Positions 1 to 8,063 of a DNA stretch of 64,000 bases are shown piece by piece. Both the position numbers and the translations under genes were made by a program. Within the stretch, counting starts at the first letter, position 1; each line of letters opens with the position of its first letter. The DNA comes from Frateuria soli (GTDB lineage: Bacteria; Pseudomonadota; Gammaproteobacteria; Xanthomonadales; Rhodanobacteraceae): positions 62,001 to 126,000 of the forward strand of contig NZ_CP088252.1 in the NCBI RefSeq assembly GCF_021117385.1, written 5' to 3'. The notes beneath the pieces were generated by a model. That model was given only the letters and a program-made list of their open reading frames with translations. It searched no databases and was not told the origin of the DNA.

Positions 1-1
1 G

Positions 2-160
2 GCGGCCCCGGCGGCCGAGCTGGACCGCGCTTATGGCGGCAGCCTCAGCCTGGGAGCGCTGCCGTGGTGGCTGCTGCTGGCCGTGCCGTTGGCGTCGGCG
101 CTGCTTGGCTGGATCGGCGCGCGGCTGGTCAGCGCCCGGCAGTTGCGCAAGACCGCGTAG
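2..160 (+). CDS. ftsX: FtsX C-terminal end (partial gene)
   Basis: An open frame enters from the left edge and stops at TAG 158-160. It encodes about 52 residues: a short polar stretch, one hydrophobic segment (WWLLLAVPLASALLGWIG) and a basic tail (RLVSARQLRKTA). This matches the last transmembrane helix and short cytoplasmic tail of FtsX, the membrane subunit of the FtsEX complex that controls septal murein hydrolases. The genomic context supports the call, because ftsX lies just upstream of rpoH in many gammaproteobacteria and rpoH follows here at 2053. The assignment rests on the tail and on synteny only; the rest of the gene is outside the window. Confidence 0.8.
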   Translation, partial: AAPAAELDRAYGGSLSLGALPWWLLLAVPLASALLGWIGARLVSARQLRKTA

Positions 161-270
161 GCGCCCGGGCGCCTTAGTGACCGCCTTCGCAACCCGTACG
201 GGGCGCGATGGTGCAAGATACCCCCGGGTGTGCGGGGGCGTACGCGGGGTTCGATGTGGATGGGTGGGGC

Positions 271-1104
271 ATGAATGCAGAGGTGGGCAGCCGCGCCGGC
301 AGCGCACCGCGGGTGCTGGTGGTGGACGGCTCCAAGGTGGTGCGCCAGTTGATCACGCGCGTGCTCAAGGCCGAACTGCCGGAAGCCGGGCTGGTCGACT
401 GCGGTAGCGGTGCCGAGGCGCGTGCGCTGATCGAGCAGGGTCCGTTCGACTTCATCACCATTGCCCTGCGCCTGCCCGACATGGACGGCCTGGAGCTCGC
501 CCGCCACGTGCGCGAGTCGGCCCAGGCCTACGTGCCGATCGTGGTGGTTTCCGGCGACGTCGACGCACGCCTGCACAAGCGCGAGCTGGGCGACGTCACC
601 GATTACTTCGACAAGTCGCTCGGCTTCCAGGCACTGGCCGACTTCATCCGTGGCTACGTGCGGCCGGAAGCGACCGCCGAGGGCACGGTGCTGTACGTCG
701 AGGACAGCCGCGTGGTGGCGCTGGCCACCCGCCGCATGCTCGAGAAGATCGGCCTGACCGTGCGCCACGTGGTGAGCGTGGAGGACGCCCTGGCCATGCT
801 GGAAACCGACCGCGCGCAAGGCCGGATCGGTGCCGATGTGGTGCTTACCGACGTCAGCCTGAAGGGCGAGCTCACCGGCGGCGACCTGCTCGAGCGCATC
901 CGCAGCCACTTCGGCTATGGCAAGGGCCAGCTCCCCGTGCTGGTGATGACCGGCGACGAGAACCCGGCCAACCAGGCCGCGCTGCTCAAAGCCGGTGCCA
1001 ACGACCTGGTGGAGAAGCCGGTCGAGGAAAAGCTGCTGGTCACCAAGCTCCTGTTCCAGCTGCGCGTGGCCCGGCACCTGCGCGAGCGGACGCAAGGCGC
1101 GTGA
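271..1104 (+). CDS. Response regulator with two receiver domains, no output domain
   Basis: About 277 residues made of two CheY-like receiver domains in tandem (about residues 13-130 and 140-265). There is no DNA-binding, GGDEF or HD domain. In the second receiver the phosphoacceptor is intact (Asp194 in [10 protein letters not shown]) and the conserved Lys is in the EKP motif. In the first receiver the phosphoacceptor position is Ala65 ([12 protein letters not shown]), so that domain looks unable to accept phosphate. A start at ATG 271 is preferred because the receiver fold begins soon after it; an in-frame ATG at 208 would add 21 residues of unlike composition. The stop overlaps the ung GTG start (GTGA), which suggests translational coupling. 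It is probably a diguanylate-independent signalling adaptor; its partner kinase is not visible. Confidence 0.85.
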   Translation: MNAEVGSRAGSAPRVLVVDGSKVVRQLITRVLKAELPEAGLVDCGSGAEARALIEQGPFDFITIALRLPDMDGLELARHVRESAQAYVPIVVVSGDVDARLHKRELGDVTDYFDKSLGFQALADFIRGYVRPEATAEGTVLYVEDSRVVALATRRMLEKIGLTVRHVVSVEDALAMLETDRAQGRIGADVVLTDVSLKGELTGGDLLERIRSHFGYGKGQLPVLVMTGDENPANQAALLKAGANDLVEKPVEEKLLVTKLLFQLRVARHLRERTQGA

Positions 1105-1832
1105 GCGAGACGGTCGAGGCCGAACGGGTCCGCCTGGAGCCGTCCTGGAAGGCGCGCCTGGGCGACTACCTGGAACGCCCGGACATGCGCGCGCTGGCCG
1201 ATTTCCTGCGCGCCGAGAAGCGCGCCGGCAAGGTGCTCTACCCGCCGGGCCCGGAGATCTTCAATGCCTTCGCCCACACGCCCTTCGACAAGGTACGCGT
1301 GGTGATCCTGGGCCAGGACCCCTATCACGGGCCTGGCCAGGCGCACGGCCTGTGCTTCTCGGTGCGCCCCGGCGTGCCGGTGCCGCCGTCGCTCAACAAC
1401 ATCTTCGCCGAGATCGAGCGCGACCTGGGCATTCCCCGCCCCGACCACGGCTGCCTGACGCCCTGGGCCGACCGTGGCGTGCTGCTGCTCAACAGTGTGC
1501 TGACCGTCGAGCAGGGTCGCGCCGGCGCGCACCAGAACAAGGGCTGGGAAGGTTTCACCGACGCCGCCATCGAGGCGCTGAACCGCGAGCGCGAGGGCCT
1601 GGTGTTCCTGCTGTGGGGCGCCTACGCGCAGCGCAAGGGGCGGCTGGTCGACCCGAGCCGGCACCTGGCGCTGAGTTCGGTCCACCCTTCGCCGCTGTCG
1701 GCGCATCGCGGTTTCATCGGCAACGGCCACTTCTCGGCGGCCAACCGCTACCTGGAAAGCCGCGGTCAGCCGCCGGTGGACTGGTCGTTGCCGCCCCGTT
1801 CGGAACTGCCGCCCGACCGCCCCGCGGGGTGA
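1101..1832 (+). CDS. ung: Uracil-DNA glycosylase (family 1)
   Basis: 243 residues, the usual length for family 1 UDG, which removes uracil from DNA to start base-excision repair. Family motifs are clear: the catalytic loop GQDPYHG with Asp73, the uracil-recognition segment LLLNSVLTV, and the C-terminal minor-groove loop [11 protein letters not shown] with the conserved His. The start is GTG at 1101, overlapping the TGA of the preceding response regulator by four bases, so the two are probably co-translated. The gene ends 220 bp before rpoH. I see no terminator after it. Confidence 0.97.
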   Translation: MSETVEAERVRLEPSWKARLGDYLERPDMRALADFLRAEKRAGKVLYPPGPEIFNAFAHTPFDKVRVVILGQDPYHGPGQAHGLCFSVRPGVPVPPSLNNIFAEIERDLGIPRPDHGCLTPWADRGVLLLNSVLTVEQGRAGAHQNKGWEGFTDAAIEALNREREGLVFLLWGAYAQRKGRLVDPSRHLALSSVHPSPLSAHRGFIGNGHFSAANRYLESRGQPPVDWSLPPRSELPPDRPAG

Positions 1833-1981
1833 GCTTCGATCGGCCTTGTCCCCCGGCCCTGGCCACCCCCCGTTCACGGCCGATAGATCGCGGATATGAA
1901 CAATGGCGGGACGGCCGCGTGGCAAGGGCTGGCGATGCCGCCCACATTGCTGTACGATTCGGTACATTAAATATCGCAGCC

Positions 1982-2009
1982 GAAACTTTTCGCCCCTTTA
2001 GCACTCTCA
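1982..2009 (+). promoter_or_regulatory. Candidate sigma-E-type promoter of rpoH
   Basis: GAAACTTTT (core AACTT at 1984-1988) is followed after exactly 16 bases by TCTCA at 2005-2009. This resembles the extracytoplasmic sigma-E consensus (GGAACTT, N16, TCnnA). In Escherichia coli rpoH has a sigma-E promoter, so the role is plausible. Predicted transcription would start near 2015, inside the CIRCE element. This is pattern matching only. Confidence 0.45.
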
Positions 2010-2024
2010 GCAGTGGAGTGCTAA
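1998..2024 (+). promoter_or_regulatory. CIRCE element (HrcA operator) upstream of rpoH
   Basis: TTAGCACTC at 1998-2006 and GAGTGCTAA at 2016-2024 are separated by exactly nine bases. This is a perfect match to the CIRCE consensus bound by the heat-shock repressor HrcA. It lies 28 bases before the rpoH start codon and overlaps the candidate sigma-E -10 region. CIRCE is normally found before groESL and dnaK operons. Its position here implies that HrcA represses synthesis of the sigma-32 factor itself, joining the two heat-shock circuits. Confidence 0.92.
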
Positions 2025-2052
2025 GCTGCGATTTACTTGCCGGAGGTTCCAC

Positions 2053-2904
2053 ATGTCCCAAGCCTTGGTGACCGCCAACCTGCCGATCCCCAGCGTCGTT
2101 GGCAGCCTGGATGCCTACATCTCCGCCGTGCACCGTATCCCGGTGCTCAGCCACGACGAGGAGCAGGCGCTGGCGCGCCGCTTCACCGACGAAAACGACC
2201 TGGGTTCGGCCAAGAAGCTGGTGATGTCGCACCTGCGCTTCGTGGTCCACGTGGCGCGTGGCTATTCGGGCTATGGGCTGCCGCTGGGCGACCTGATCCA
2301 GGAAGGCAACATCGGCCTGATGAAGGCGGTCAAGCGCTTCGACCCGGACCAGGGCGTGCGTCTGGTCAGTTTCGCGGTGCACTGGATCCGCGCCGAGATG
2401 CACGAATTCATCCTGCGCAACTGGCGCATCGTCAAGGTCGCCACCACCAAGGCCCAGCGCAAGCTGTTCTTCAACCTGCGCAAGAGCAAGAAGCGCTTGG
2501 GCTGGATGAACGCCGAGGAAGTGCGCGTGGTGGCGCACGACCTGGGCGTGCCCGAGGCGACCGTGCGCGAGATGGAATCGCGCCTGTCCGGCCGCGACAT
2601 CGGTTTCGAAGCGCCCGCCGATGCGGACGACGACGTCAAGCCGGCGCCGGAAGCGTTTCTGGTGGACGACGGCGCGGACCCGTACGACAACGTGTCCGAT
2701 GCCGATCAGGCCGACAACCAGCTGGAGACGCTTTCCAGCGCCCTCGCCAAGCTGGACAACCGCTCGCGCGACATCATCCAGCGCCGCTGGCTCAACGAGG
2801 ACAAGGCCACCTTGCAGGATCTGGCCGACGAGTACGGCGTGTCGGCCGAGCGCATCCGCCAGGTCGAGGCGAACGCCATGAAGAAGATGCGCGCGCTGTT
2901 CTGA
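2053..2904 (+). CDS. rpoH: RNA polymerase heat-shock sigma factor (sigma-32)
   Basis: 283 residues, typical of RpoH. Region 2 ([18 protein letters not shown], then the -10 binding helix), the RpoH box QRKLFFNLR that distinguishes sigma-32 from sigma-70, and region 4 with its helix-turn-helix ([13 protein letters not shown]) are all visible in order. It directs RNA polymerase to heat-shock promoters (chaperones, proteases). The ATG at 2053 follows a good Shine-Dalgarno site (GGAGG, about 2042). Transcription is probably controlled by the CIRCE element and the sigma-E-like promoter just upstream, and an intrinsic terminator follows the gene. It is not overlapped by ung, so it can be transcribed alone. 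Confidence 0.98.
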   Translation: MSQALVTANLPIPSVVGSLDAYISAVHRIPVLSHDEEQALARRFTDENDLGSAKKLVMSHLRFVVHVARGYSGYGLPLGDLIQEGNIGLMKAVKRFDPDQGVRLVSFAVHWIRAEMHEFILRNWRIVKVATTKAQRKLFFNLRKSKKRLGWMNAEEVRVVAHDLGVPEATVREMESRLSGRDIGFEAPADADDDVKPAPEAFLVDDGADPYDNVSDADQADNQLETLSSALAKLDNRSRDIIQRRWLNEDKATLQDLADEYGVSAERIRQVEANAMKKMRALF

Positions 2905-2931
2905 GACGCGGCTCGATCAGGCCAGCCGACA

Positions 2932-2958
2932 ACGGCCCCGCAAGGGGCCGTTTCTTTT
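2932..2958 (+). terminator. Intrinsic terminator after rpoH
   Basis: A perfect 8-bp stem ACGGCCCC / GGGGCCGT with loop GCAA (2932-2951) is followed by TTCTTTT. It starts 28 bases after the rpoH stop. Confidence 0.9.
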
Positions 2959-2992
2959 GCAGAGCGGCGACCGCGACCGGCGGCGAGACCTC

Positions 2993-3065
2993 GCAGGAGC
3001 CCACTTGTGGGCGATGCGTTTCATGCGGCCAGGGCGAGACGCATCGCCCACAAGTGGGCTCCTGC
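2993..3065. repeat. REPIN palindrome, type A
   Basis: Two 27-base arms, perfectly complementary (2993-3019 and 3039-3065), with a 19-base loop. Each arm holds its own small palindrome GCCCACTTGTGGGC. It sits between the convergent genes rpoH and tal. Confidence 0.92.
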
Positions 3066-3116
3066 AGCGGAGAGGTGGCGCACCATCGCCCAACAGCGGA
3101 CAGGCGGGTGGTCGTC

Positions 3117-4070
3117 CTACAGCCGCTCGGCCAGCAGCTTCTCCAGCTGCCGCTGGTCCGCCGCGAACTTGCGGATGCCTTCGGCCAGCTTGTCGCTGGC
3201 CATCGCATCCTCGTTCATGCCCCAGCGGAAGCGCGCCTCGTCGATCGCCGGCGGGCGTTCGCTGCGGGTGCCGTCGTCGGCCAGGCGCCGCGGCAGCGGA
3301 TCGTCCGAGCCATCGAGCTGCTCCATCAGCTCCGGGCTGATGGTCAGGCGATCGCACCCCGCCAGGGCCTGGATCTGTCCCACGTTGCGGAAGCTCGCGC
3401 CCATCACCACGGTGTCGTAGCCGTGGGTCTTGTAGTACTGGTAGATGCGCCGTACCGACTGCACGCCCGGGTCCTCGTCCGGCGCGTATTGCTTGACCCC
3501 GGTGTTGGCCACGTACCAGTCCATGATGCGGCCGACGAACGGCGAGATCAGGAACACGCCGGCCTCGGCGCTGGCCACCGCCTGTTCGAAGGCGAACAGC
3601 AGGGTCATGTTGCACTGGATGCCGCGGCGCTCCAGCTCGCGCGCGGCGCGCACGCCTTCCCAGGTGGAGGCGAGCTTGATCAGCACGCGGTCGCGGCCGA
3701 TGCCGGCGTCCTCGTACAGCCCGATCAGCCGCTCCGCCTTGGCGATGCTGGCGTCGGCGTCGAACGACAGCCGTGCGTCCACCTCGGTGGAGACGCGCCC
3801 GGGGACCAGCTCCAGGATCTTGCGTCCGACCGCTACCGCCAGGTGGTCGCCGGCATCCACCAGTTGCTGCTCGCGCGACTGGCTCCTGGTGCGCGCCCAG
3901 GCGAGCGACTCCTCCAGCAGCGGCGCGAAGTTGCTGCGCGTGACCACCTTGAGCAGCAGCGAGGGGTTGGTGGTGGCGTCGACCGGCCGCCAGCGGGCGA
4001 TCGCGTCGATGTCGCCGGTGTCGGCGACCACGGTGGTGTACTGGCGCAGTTGTTCGAGTTGGGAAGGCAC
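3117..4070 (-). CDS. tal: Transaldolase (class I, TalB type)
   Basis: 317 residues, matching the E. coli TalB length. It moves a dihydroxyacetone unit between sedoheptulose 7-phosphate and glyceraldehyde 3-phosphate in the non-oxidative pentose phosphate pathway. The N-terminal [11 protein letters not shown] motif and the Schiff-base lysine in [10 protein letters not shown] are present, with the lysine at residue 132, the same number as in E. coli Tal[11 protein letters not shown] and [11 protein letters not shown] follow as expected. The start at 4070 lies only 15 bases after the ndh stop on the same strand, so the two are probably co-transcribed. It is convergent with rpoH, and a REPIN lies between them. 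Confidence 0.97.
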   Translation of the reverse strand: MPSQLEQLRQYTTVVADTGDIDAIARWRPVDATTNPSLLLKVVTRSNFAPLLEESLAWARTRSQSREQQLVDAGDHLAVAVGRKILELVPGRVSTEVDARLSFDADASIAKAERLIGLYEDAGIGRDRVLIKLASTWEGVRAARELERRGIQCNMTLLFAFEQAVASAEAGVFLISPFVGRIMDWYVANTGVKQYAPDEDPGVQSVRRIYQYYKTHGYDTVVMGASFRNVGQIQALAGCDRLTISPELMEQLDGSDDPLPRRLADDGTRSERPPAIDEARFRWGMNEDAMASDKLAEGIRKFAADQRQLEKLLAERL

Positions 4071-4085
4071 GATGGGTTCCGGAGC

Positions 4086-5387
4086 TTAGGGGGAGTCGTC
4101 AGGGCGTTCGTCGGCGGTGGGCACGTCGTCCGCGTCGGCACCGGTGACGATGCGGGCGTGGCGCGCGTAGGTCCAGTAGGCCCAGGCCCAGTCCAGCAGC
4201 ACCACCAGCCGGTTGCGGAAGCCGATCAGGAAGTAGACGTGGGCGACCAGCCAGACCCACCACGCCGGCGGACCGGACAGCCGCAGCCGTCCGAATTGTG
4301 CCACCGCAGCCATGCGCCCGATGGTGGCGAGCGCACCCTGGTCACGGTAGTGGAACGGAGCCGCCGTCGAATCGGCGTCGACGCGCGCGCGGATGTTGCG
4401 CGCCGCATGATGCCCCATCTGCTTGGCAGCCGGCGCCACGCCCGGCACCAGCGAACCGTCGGCGCGCTCGATGCAGGCCAGGTCGCCGATCACGAACACC
4501 TCCGGGTGCGCGGGCAGGCTCAGGTCCTTCGCCACGCGCACGCGGCCGGCGCGGTCCAGCGGGGCATCGAGCCGCCGGCCGAGTGGCGAGGCGGCCACGC
4601 CCGCCGCCCACAGCACGGTATAGGCGGGCATGGGCGCTTCGCCCAGGCGCACGCCGGCGCCGTCGATCGCCGTGACGGCGGTGCCGGTGCGCACTTCCAC
4701 GCCAAGGCGCTCGAGCTGGCGCTGCGCCTTGGCCGACAGCTCCGGATCGAACGCCGCCAGCAACCGCGGACCGGCCTCGACCAGCACCACCCGCGCGCTG
4801 TGCGGATTGCTCCGGCGGAATTCGCGCGGCAGCGTGTGCCGCGCAATCTCGGCGAGCGTGCCGGCCAGCTCCACGCCGGTCGGGCCGCCGCCCACCACCA
4901 CGAAATTGAGCCACGCCCGGCGTTCGGCCGGATCGTCCTCGCGCTCGGCCCGCTCGAAGGCGAGCAGCACGCGGCGGCGGATCGCGAAGGCGTCGTCCAG
5001 CGTCTTCAGGCCGGGTGCCCAGCGTGCCCATTCGTCGTGGCCGAAGTAGGCGTGGGTGGCGCCGGTGGCGATGACCAGGAAGTCGTAGTCGAGCGTCTCG
5101 TGGGCAAAGCGCACGCGGCGCGTCTGGAGATCCACGTCCAGTGCCTCGTCGAGCAACACGGTCACGTTGTCCTGCCTGCGCAGGATCTGACGCAGCGGCG
5201 CGGCGATCGAGGGCGCGGAGAGGCCGGCGGTGGCGACCTGGTAGAGCAGTGGCTGGAACAGGTGATGGTTGCGCCGGTCGACCAGCGTGATGCGTACCGG
5301 GGCGCCGGCCAGGCCGCGGGCAGTGGCCAGTCCACCAAAGCCGCCGCCGAGGATCACGACGTGGGGAAGCGTCGGGCCATCGTCCAT
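4086..5387 (-). CDS. ndh: Type II NADH:quinone oxidoreductase (NDH-2)
   Basis: 433 residues, a flavoprotein that passes electrons from NADH to quinone without pumping protons. The N-terminal FAD-binding motif (VVILGGGFGGLATA) begins by residue 10. The NADH-binding motif (VVVGGGPTGVELAG) is near residue 165, and a second flavin motif (VFVIGDLACIE) is near residue 297. A C-terminal hydrophobic segment (WWVWLVAHVYFLIGFRN) fits peripheral membrane attachment. The true start is the ATG at 5387, which follows a TAAAGG-type ribosome site; the open frame runs further upstream into priA, but that part is the antisense of coding sequence in another frame. It is followed closely by tal. Confidence 0.93.
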   Translation of the reverse strand: MDDGPTLPHVVILGGGFGGLATARGLAGAPVRITLVDRRNHHLFQPLLYQVATAGLSAPSIAAPLRQILRRQDNVTVLLDEALDVDLQTRRVRFAHETLDYDFLVIATGATHAYFGHDEWARWAPGLKTLDDAFAIRRRVLLAFERAEREDDPAERRAWLNFVVVGGGPTGVELAGTLAEIARHTLPREFRRSNPHSARVVLVEAGPRLLAAFDPELSAKAQRQLERLGVEVRTGTAVTAIDGAGVRLGEAPMPAYTVLWAAGVAASPLGRRLDAPLDRAGRVRVAKDLSLPAHPEVFVIGDLACIERADGSLVPGVAPAAKQMGHHAARNIRARVDADSTAAPFHYRDQGALATIGRMAAVAQFGRLRLSGPPAWWVWLVAHVYFLIGFRNRLVVLLDWAWAYWTYARHARIVTGADADDVPTADERPDDSP

Positions 5388-5457
5388 GGGCTTGCCTTTA
5401 CAAGGATGCGTCCGCCCATTGTCCCACCGGGGGCGCGGAAATCCGAATGCGGCCCCC

Positions 5458-5483
5458 GCAGGAGCGCACGGGTGCGTTCCTGC
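5458..5483. repeat. Short single REP-like hairpin (GCGCAC type)
   Basis: GCAGGAGCGCAC and GTGCGTTCCTGC pair around a GG loop with one mismatch. It lies between priA and ndh (both minus strand) and could weaken read-through. It resembles one arm of the type C REPIN at 24205. Confidence 0.7.
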
Positions 5484-5499
5484 ACGGCGCGAGGGCCGG

Positions 5500-7671
5500 T
5501 CAGTAAAGGTCGATCGGATCGACGTCGATCGACCAGCGCACCTTGCGCGCCGGCGGCAGCGCGGCCAGTGCGTGCTGCCAGGGGCGGAGCGCGGCGTGCA
5601 GCGGCCCGCGGGTATCGGCCTCGACCAGCAATTGCCCGCGATGGCGGCCGGCGCGCAACGGCATCGGCGCGGGCATGGGGCCCGCGATGCGCAGTGCGGG
5701 ATCGTCCGGCAGCGCGGCATGTGCCGCGGCGAGAAAGGTGTCCACGTCCGCACGCAGGTGTGCTTCGACGCGCAGCAGTGCCTGGTGGCTGCAGGGCGGC
5801 AGCAACGCCTCGCGACGTTCGGCCAGCAGCTCGCGTGCGGCCGCGGCGTAACCCTGGGCGAGCAGGCCGCGCAGCAGCGGGTGGTCCGGATGATGGGTCT
5901 GCAGCAGGACCCGGCCGGGCTTGCGCGCGCGCCCGGCGCGCCCGGCCACCTGCACCACCAGTTGCGCCAGCCGTTCGCCCGCGCGGAAATCGACGCTGTG
6001 CAGCCCCTCGTCCACGCCGACGATGGCGACCAGCGTGAGATTGGGCAGGTCGTGCCCCTTGGCCAGCATCTGCGTGCCGACCAGGATGGCCGGGGCATCG
6101 TCCTGAAGGCCATCGAGCAAGTGTTCGAACGCATCGCGGCGGCGCGTGGTCTCGCGGTCGATGCGCAGCACCGGCACGCCCGGGAAGCGCGCGACAAGGG
6201 CCTCTTCCAGCCGCTCGGTGCCCTGGCCCTGGGGCTTGAGTTCATGGCTGCCGCAGGCCGGGCAGGCCGGCGGCACCGCCGCATGCCGGTCGCAGTGGTG
6301 GCACGCCAGCGTCCGGCGCTGCGCGTGCAGGGTCATCGGGTGCTCGCAGCGGGGGCATTCGGCATGCCAGCCGCAGGCGTGGCACAGCAACACCGGCGCG
6401 TAGCCGCGGCGGTTGCGGAACACCAGCGCCTGTTCGCCACGCGCGACCGCCTCGGCCACCGCCGCCAGCAACGCGGGCGACAGGCCGTGGTCCAGCCGCT
6501 GCGCGCGCATGTCCACGATCTGCACCTGCGGCGGGCGTGCCGCGCCGGGCCGTGCGCGCAGGTGCAGCGCACGGTAACGGCCAGCCTCCACGTTGGCGAG
6601 CGTCTCCAGCGAAGGCGTGGCCGACCCCAGCAGCACCGGGACGCCCAGCGCCCGGCCACGCACCAGCGCCAGGTCGCGCGCGTGGTAGCGGAAACCCTCC
6701 TGCTGCTTGTAGGCGCCGTCGTGCTCCTCGTCGACCACGATCAGGCCGGCCTGCGGCAGCGGCGTGAACACCGCCGAGCGGGTGCCCAGCACGACGCGCG
6801 CCTCGCCATTGCGCGCGCGCAGCCAGGCGCGCGCGCGTTCGCCCTCGGCCAGGTTCGAATGGATGACTTCCACCGGTACGCCCAGGCGCTCGCGCAGCCG
6901 GCGCACGGTCTGCGGCGCCAGGCCGATCTCCGGCACCAGCAGCAGCGCCTGCCGACCGGCGGCCAGCGCCTGCGCGATCAGCGCCAGGTAGACCTCGGTC
7001 TTGCCACTGCCGGTGACGCCATCGAGCAGGAACGGCTGGAAGCGGCCGAAGGCGCCGGAGACGGCCGCCACCGCGGCCTCCTGCTCGGCACTCGGCGGTG
7101 GCGCAGGCGCGGGCGTCGGTGGCGCGGATTCGGGCGCGCGCTGTTCGATCAGCCCCGCTTCCAGCAGGCGCTTCGCGGCCGGACGCCAGCCGGGCAGGGC
7201 GAGGTCCAGTTCGGCGGCCCCGAGCGGCGCGGCGGCGAGCAGATCGAGCAGCGCCCGGCTGGATCCGCGCCGGCTGCCTGCGTCGCGCGCACTCTGCCCG
7301 GCGACGGTCAGCGCGTAACAGGGTTCGGTGGTTTCCGGCAGTGGCCGCGGTTCGCGCAGGGCCAGCGGCAGCGCGTTGGCGTAGGCCTCGCCCGGCGCCG
7401 CCAGCCAGTAGTCGGCCGCCCACGCCAGGGTCTGCATCAGCTCGGCATCGAGCAGGGGCCCGTCGTCCAGCACGGACGACACCGCCTTGAGCCGCGCGCC
7501 GGCCACGGCCGCTTCGACCCCGTTCGCCACCACCACGCCGACCAGCTTCTTGCGTCCGAACGGCACCAGCACCCGGCTGCCGACCGCCACGCCACCGGCG
7601 GGCGGCAGGTAGTCGAACAGGCGGGCCAGTGGAACCGGCAGGGCGACGCGGACGACGGTGGGCATGGGCAC
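5500..7671 (-). CDS. priA: Primosomal protein N' (replication restart helicase PriA)
   Basis: 723 residues, the usual PriA size. PriA recognises stalled or recombined forks and reloads the replisome. Order of parts: an N-terminal 3' DNA-binding domain (about 1-105), a winged-helix part, and a superfamily 2 helicase core with Walker A GVTGSGKT (218-225) and DEEH (314-317). A zinc-binding insert then has eight cysteines (CHACGWHAECPRC, then CHHC, CPAC), followed by helicase motifs V and VI (QVAGRAGR). Start at 7671 (MPMPTVV); a second in-frame ATG two codons later is also possible. An inverted pair of DnaA boxes lies 117-141 bases upstream. ndh follows on the same strand after 112 bases. Confidence 0.98.
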   Translation of the reverse strand: MPMPTVVRVALPVPLARLFDYLPPAGGVAVGSRVLVPFGRKKLVGVVVANGVEAAVAGARLKAVSSVLDDGPLLDAELMQTLAWAADYWLAAPGEAYANALPLALREPRPLPETTEPCYALTVAGQSARDAGSRRGSSRALLDLLAAAPLGAAELDLALPGWRPAAKRLLEAGLIEQRAPESAPPTPAPAPPPSAEQEAAVAAVSGAFGRFQPFLLDGVTGSGKTEVYLALIAQALAAGRQALLLVPEIGLAPQTVRRLRERLGVPVEVIHSNLAEGERARAWLRARNGEARVVLGTRSAVFTPLPQAGLIVVDEEHDGAYKQQEGFRYHARDLALVRGRALGVPVLLGSATPSLETLANVEAGRYRALHLRARPGAARPPQVQIVDMRAQRLDHGLSPALLAAVAEAVARGEQALVFRNRRGYAPVLLCHACGWHAECPRCEHPMTLHAQRRTLACHHCDRHAAVPPACPACGSHELKPQGQGTERLEEALVARFPGVPVLRIDRETTRRRDAFEHLLDGLQDDAPAILVGTQMLAKGHDLPNLTLVAIVGVDEGLHSVDFRAGERLAQLVVQVAGRAGRARKPGRVLLQTHHPDHPLLRGLLAQGYAAAARELLAERREALLPPCSHQALLRVEAHLRADVDTFLAAAHAALPDDPALRIAGPMPAPMPLRAGRHRGQLLVEADTRGPLHAALRPWQHALAALPPARKVRWSIDVDPIDLY

Positions 7672-8063
7672 CTCGTGGGCGGGCCAGTGTAACGGGCTTG
7701 CACGAGGCGCCCTGCCGGTGCACGGCCGCGTCCTGCCCCGAAATCTAGGAATTCGTCCTAAGTGGCTATTGCAGGTTGGAAAACCCGCTTATCCACAACA
7801 GTTGTGGATAAGTCTGTGGACGGGCCGGGGAGAGGGGCTGTCAAAGCCCTGTCATGGGGGCTCCGGGCACGCGCTGGGCAAAAAATAACCAGCAAAATTA
7901 GCAACGACGAATCAATGACTTGCGGGAGAGCATGTGACGCCGTTCACTTGTCGCTCATGCTTCCGGAAACGGCCTTGACAGGCTAATGACGCTGTGCACA
8001 ACCGCCATCGCCGGCCGTTTTCCCGATGCGCCGGGCGCGGGCCGGGCCCAGGGCACGGCGGCC
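7672..8063. other. 392-bp non-coding, locally AT-rich region upstream of priA
   Basis: No convincing gene. It contains the palindrome TAGGA-N5-TCCTA (7746-7760), the DnaA-box pair (7788-7812), an A/T-rich stretch around 7880-7920 that stands out in this GC-rich DNA, and a relaxed DnaA box (TTGTGCACA on the minus strand, 7993-8001). The priA promoter must read leftwards from here, but I could not identify a clear -35/-10 pair. Confidence 0.7.
7788..7812. promoter_or_regulatory. Inverted pair of consensus DnaA boxes
   Basis: TTATCCACA at 7789-7797 and its inverse TGTGGATAA at 7803-7811 form a near-perfect palindrome with 12-base arms around a single A. Both boxes match the high-affinity DnaA consensus at all nine positions. 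They lie in the promoter-side region of priA, not beside dnaA, so a regulatory or DnaA-titrating role is more likely than an origin. Confidence 0.8.

Noticed and set aside
2037-6038. Very long plus-strand open frames (over 1,000 codons) opposite rpoH-tal-ndh, and similar ones opposite the FAD/Fe-S and M1 genes
   Set aside because: They result from high G+C in third codon positions of the real genes; their translated sequences are Arg/His/Pro-rich with no domain.
4086-6284. A 732-residue NDH-2 with a long N-terminal extension
   Set aside because: The extra part is antisense-type shadow of priA, and the FAD motif lies directly after ATG 5387.
7741-8010. Replication origin (oriC)
   Set aside because: The DnaA boxes and A/T tract invite the idea, but dnaA, dnaN, rpmH or gyrB are not nearby and there are only two perfect boxes. 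A regulatory site is favoured.
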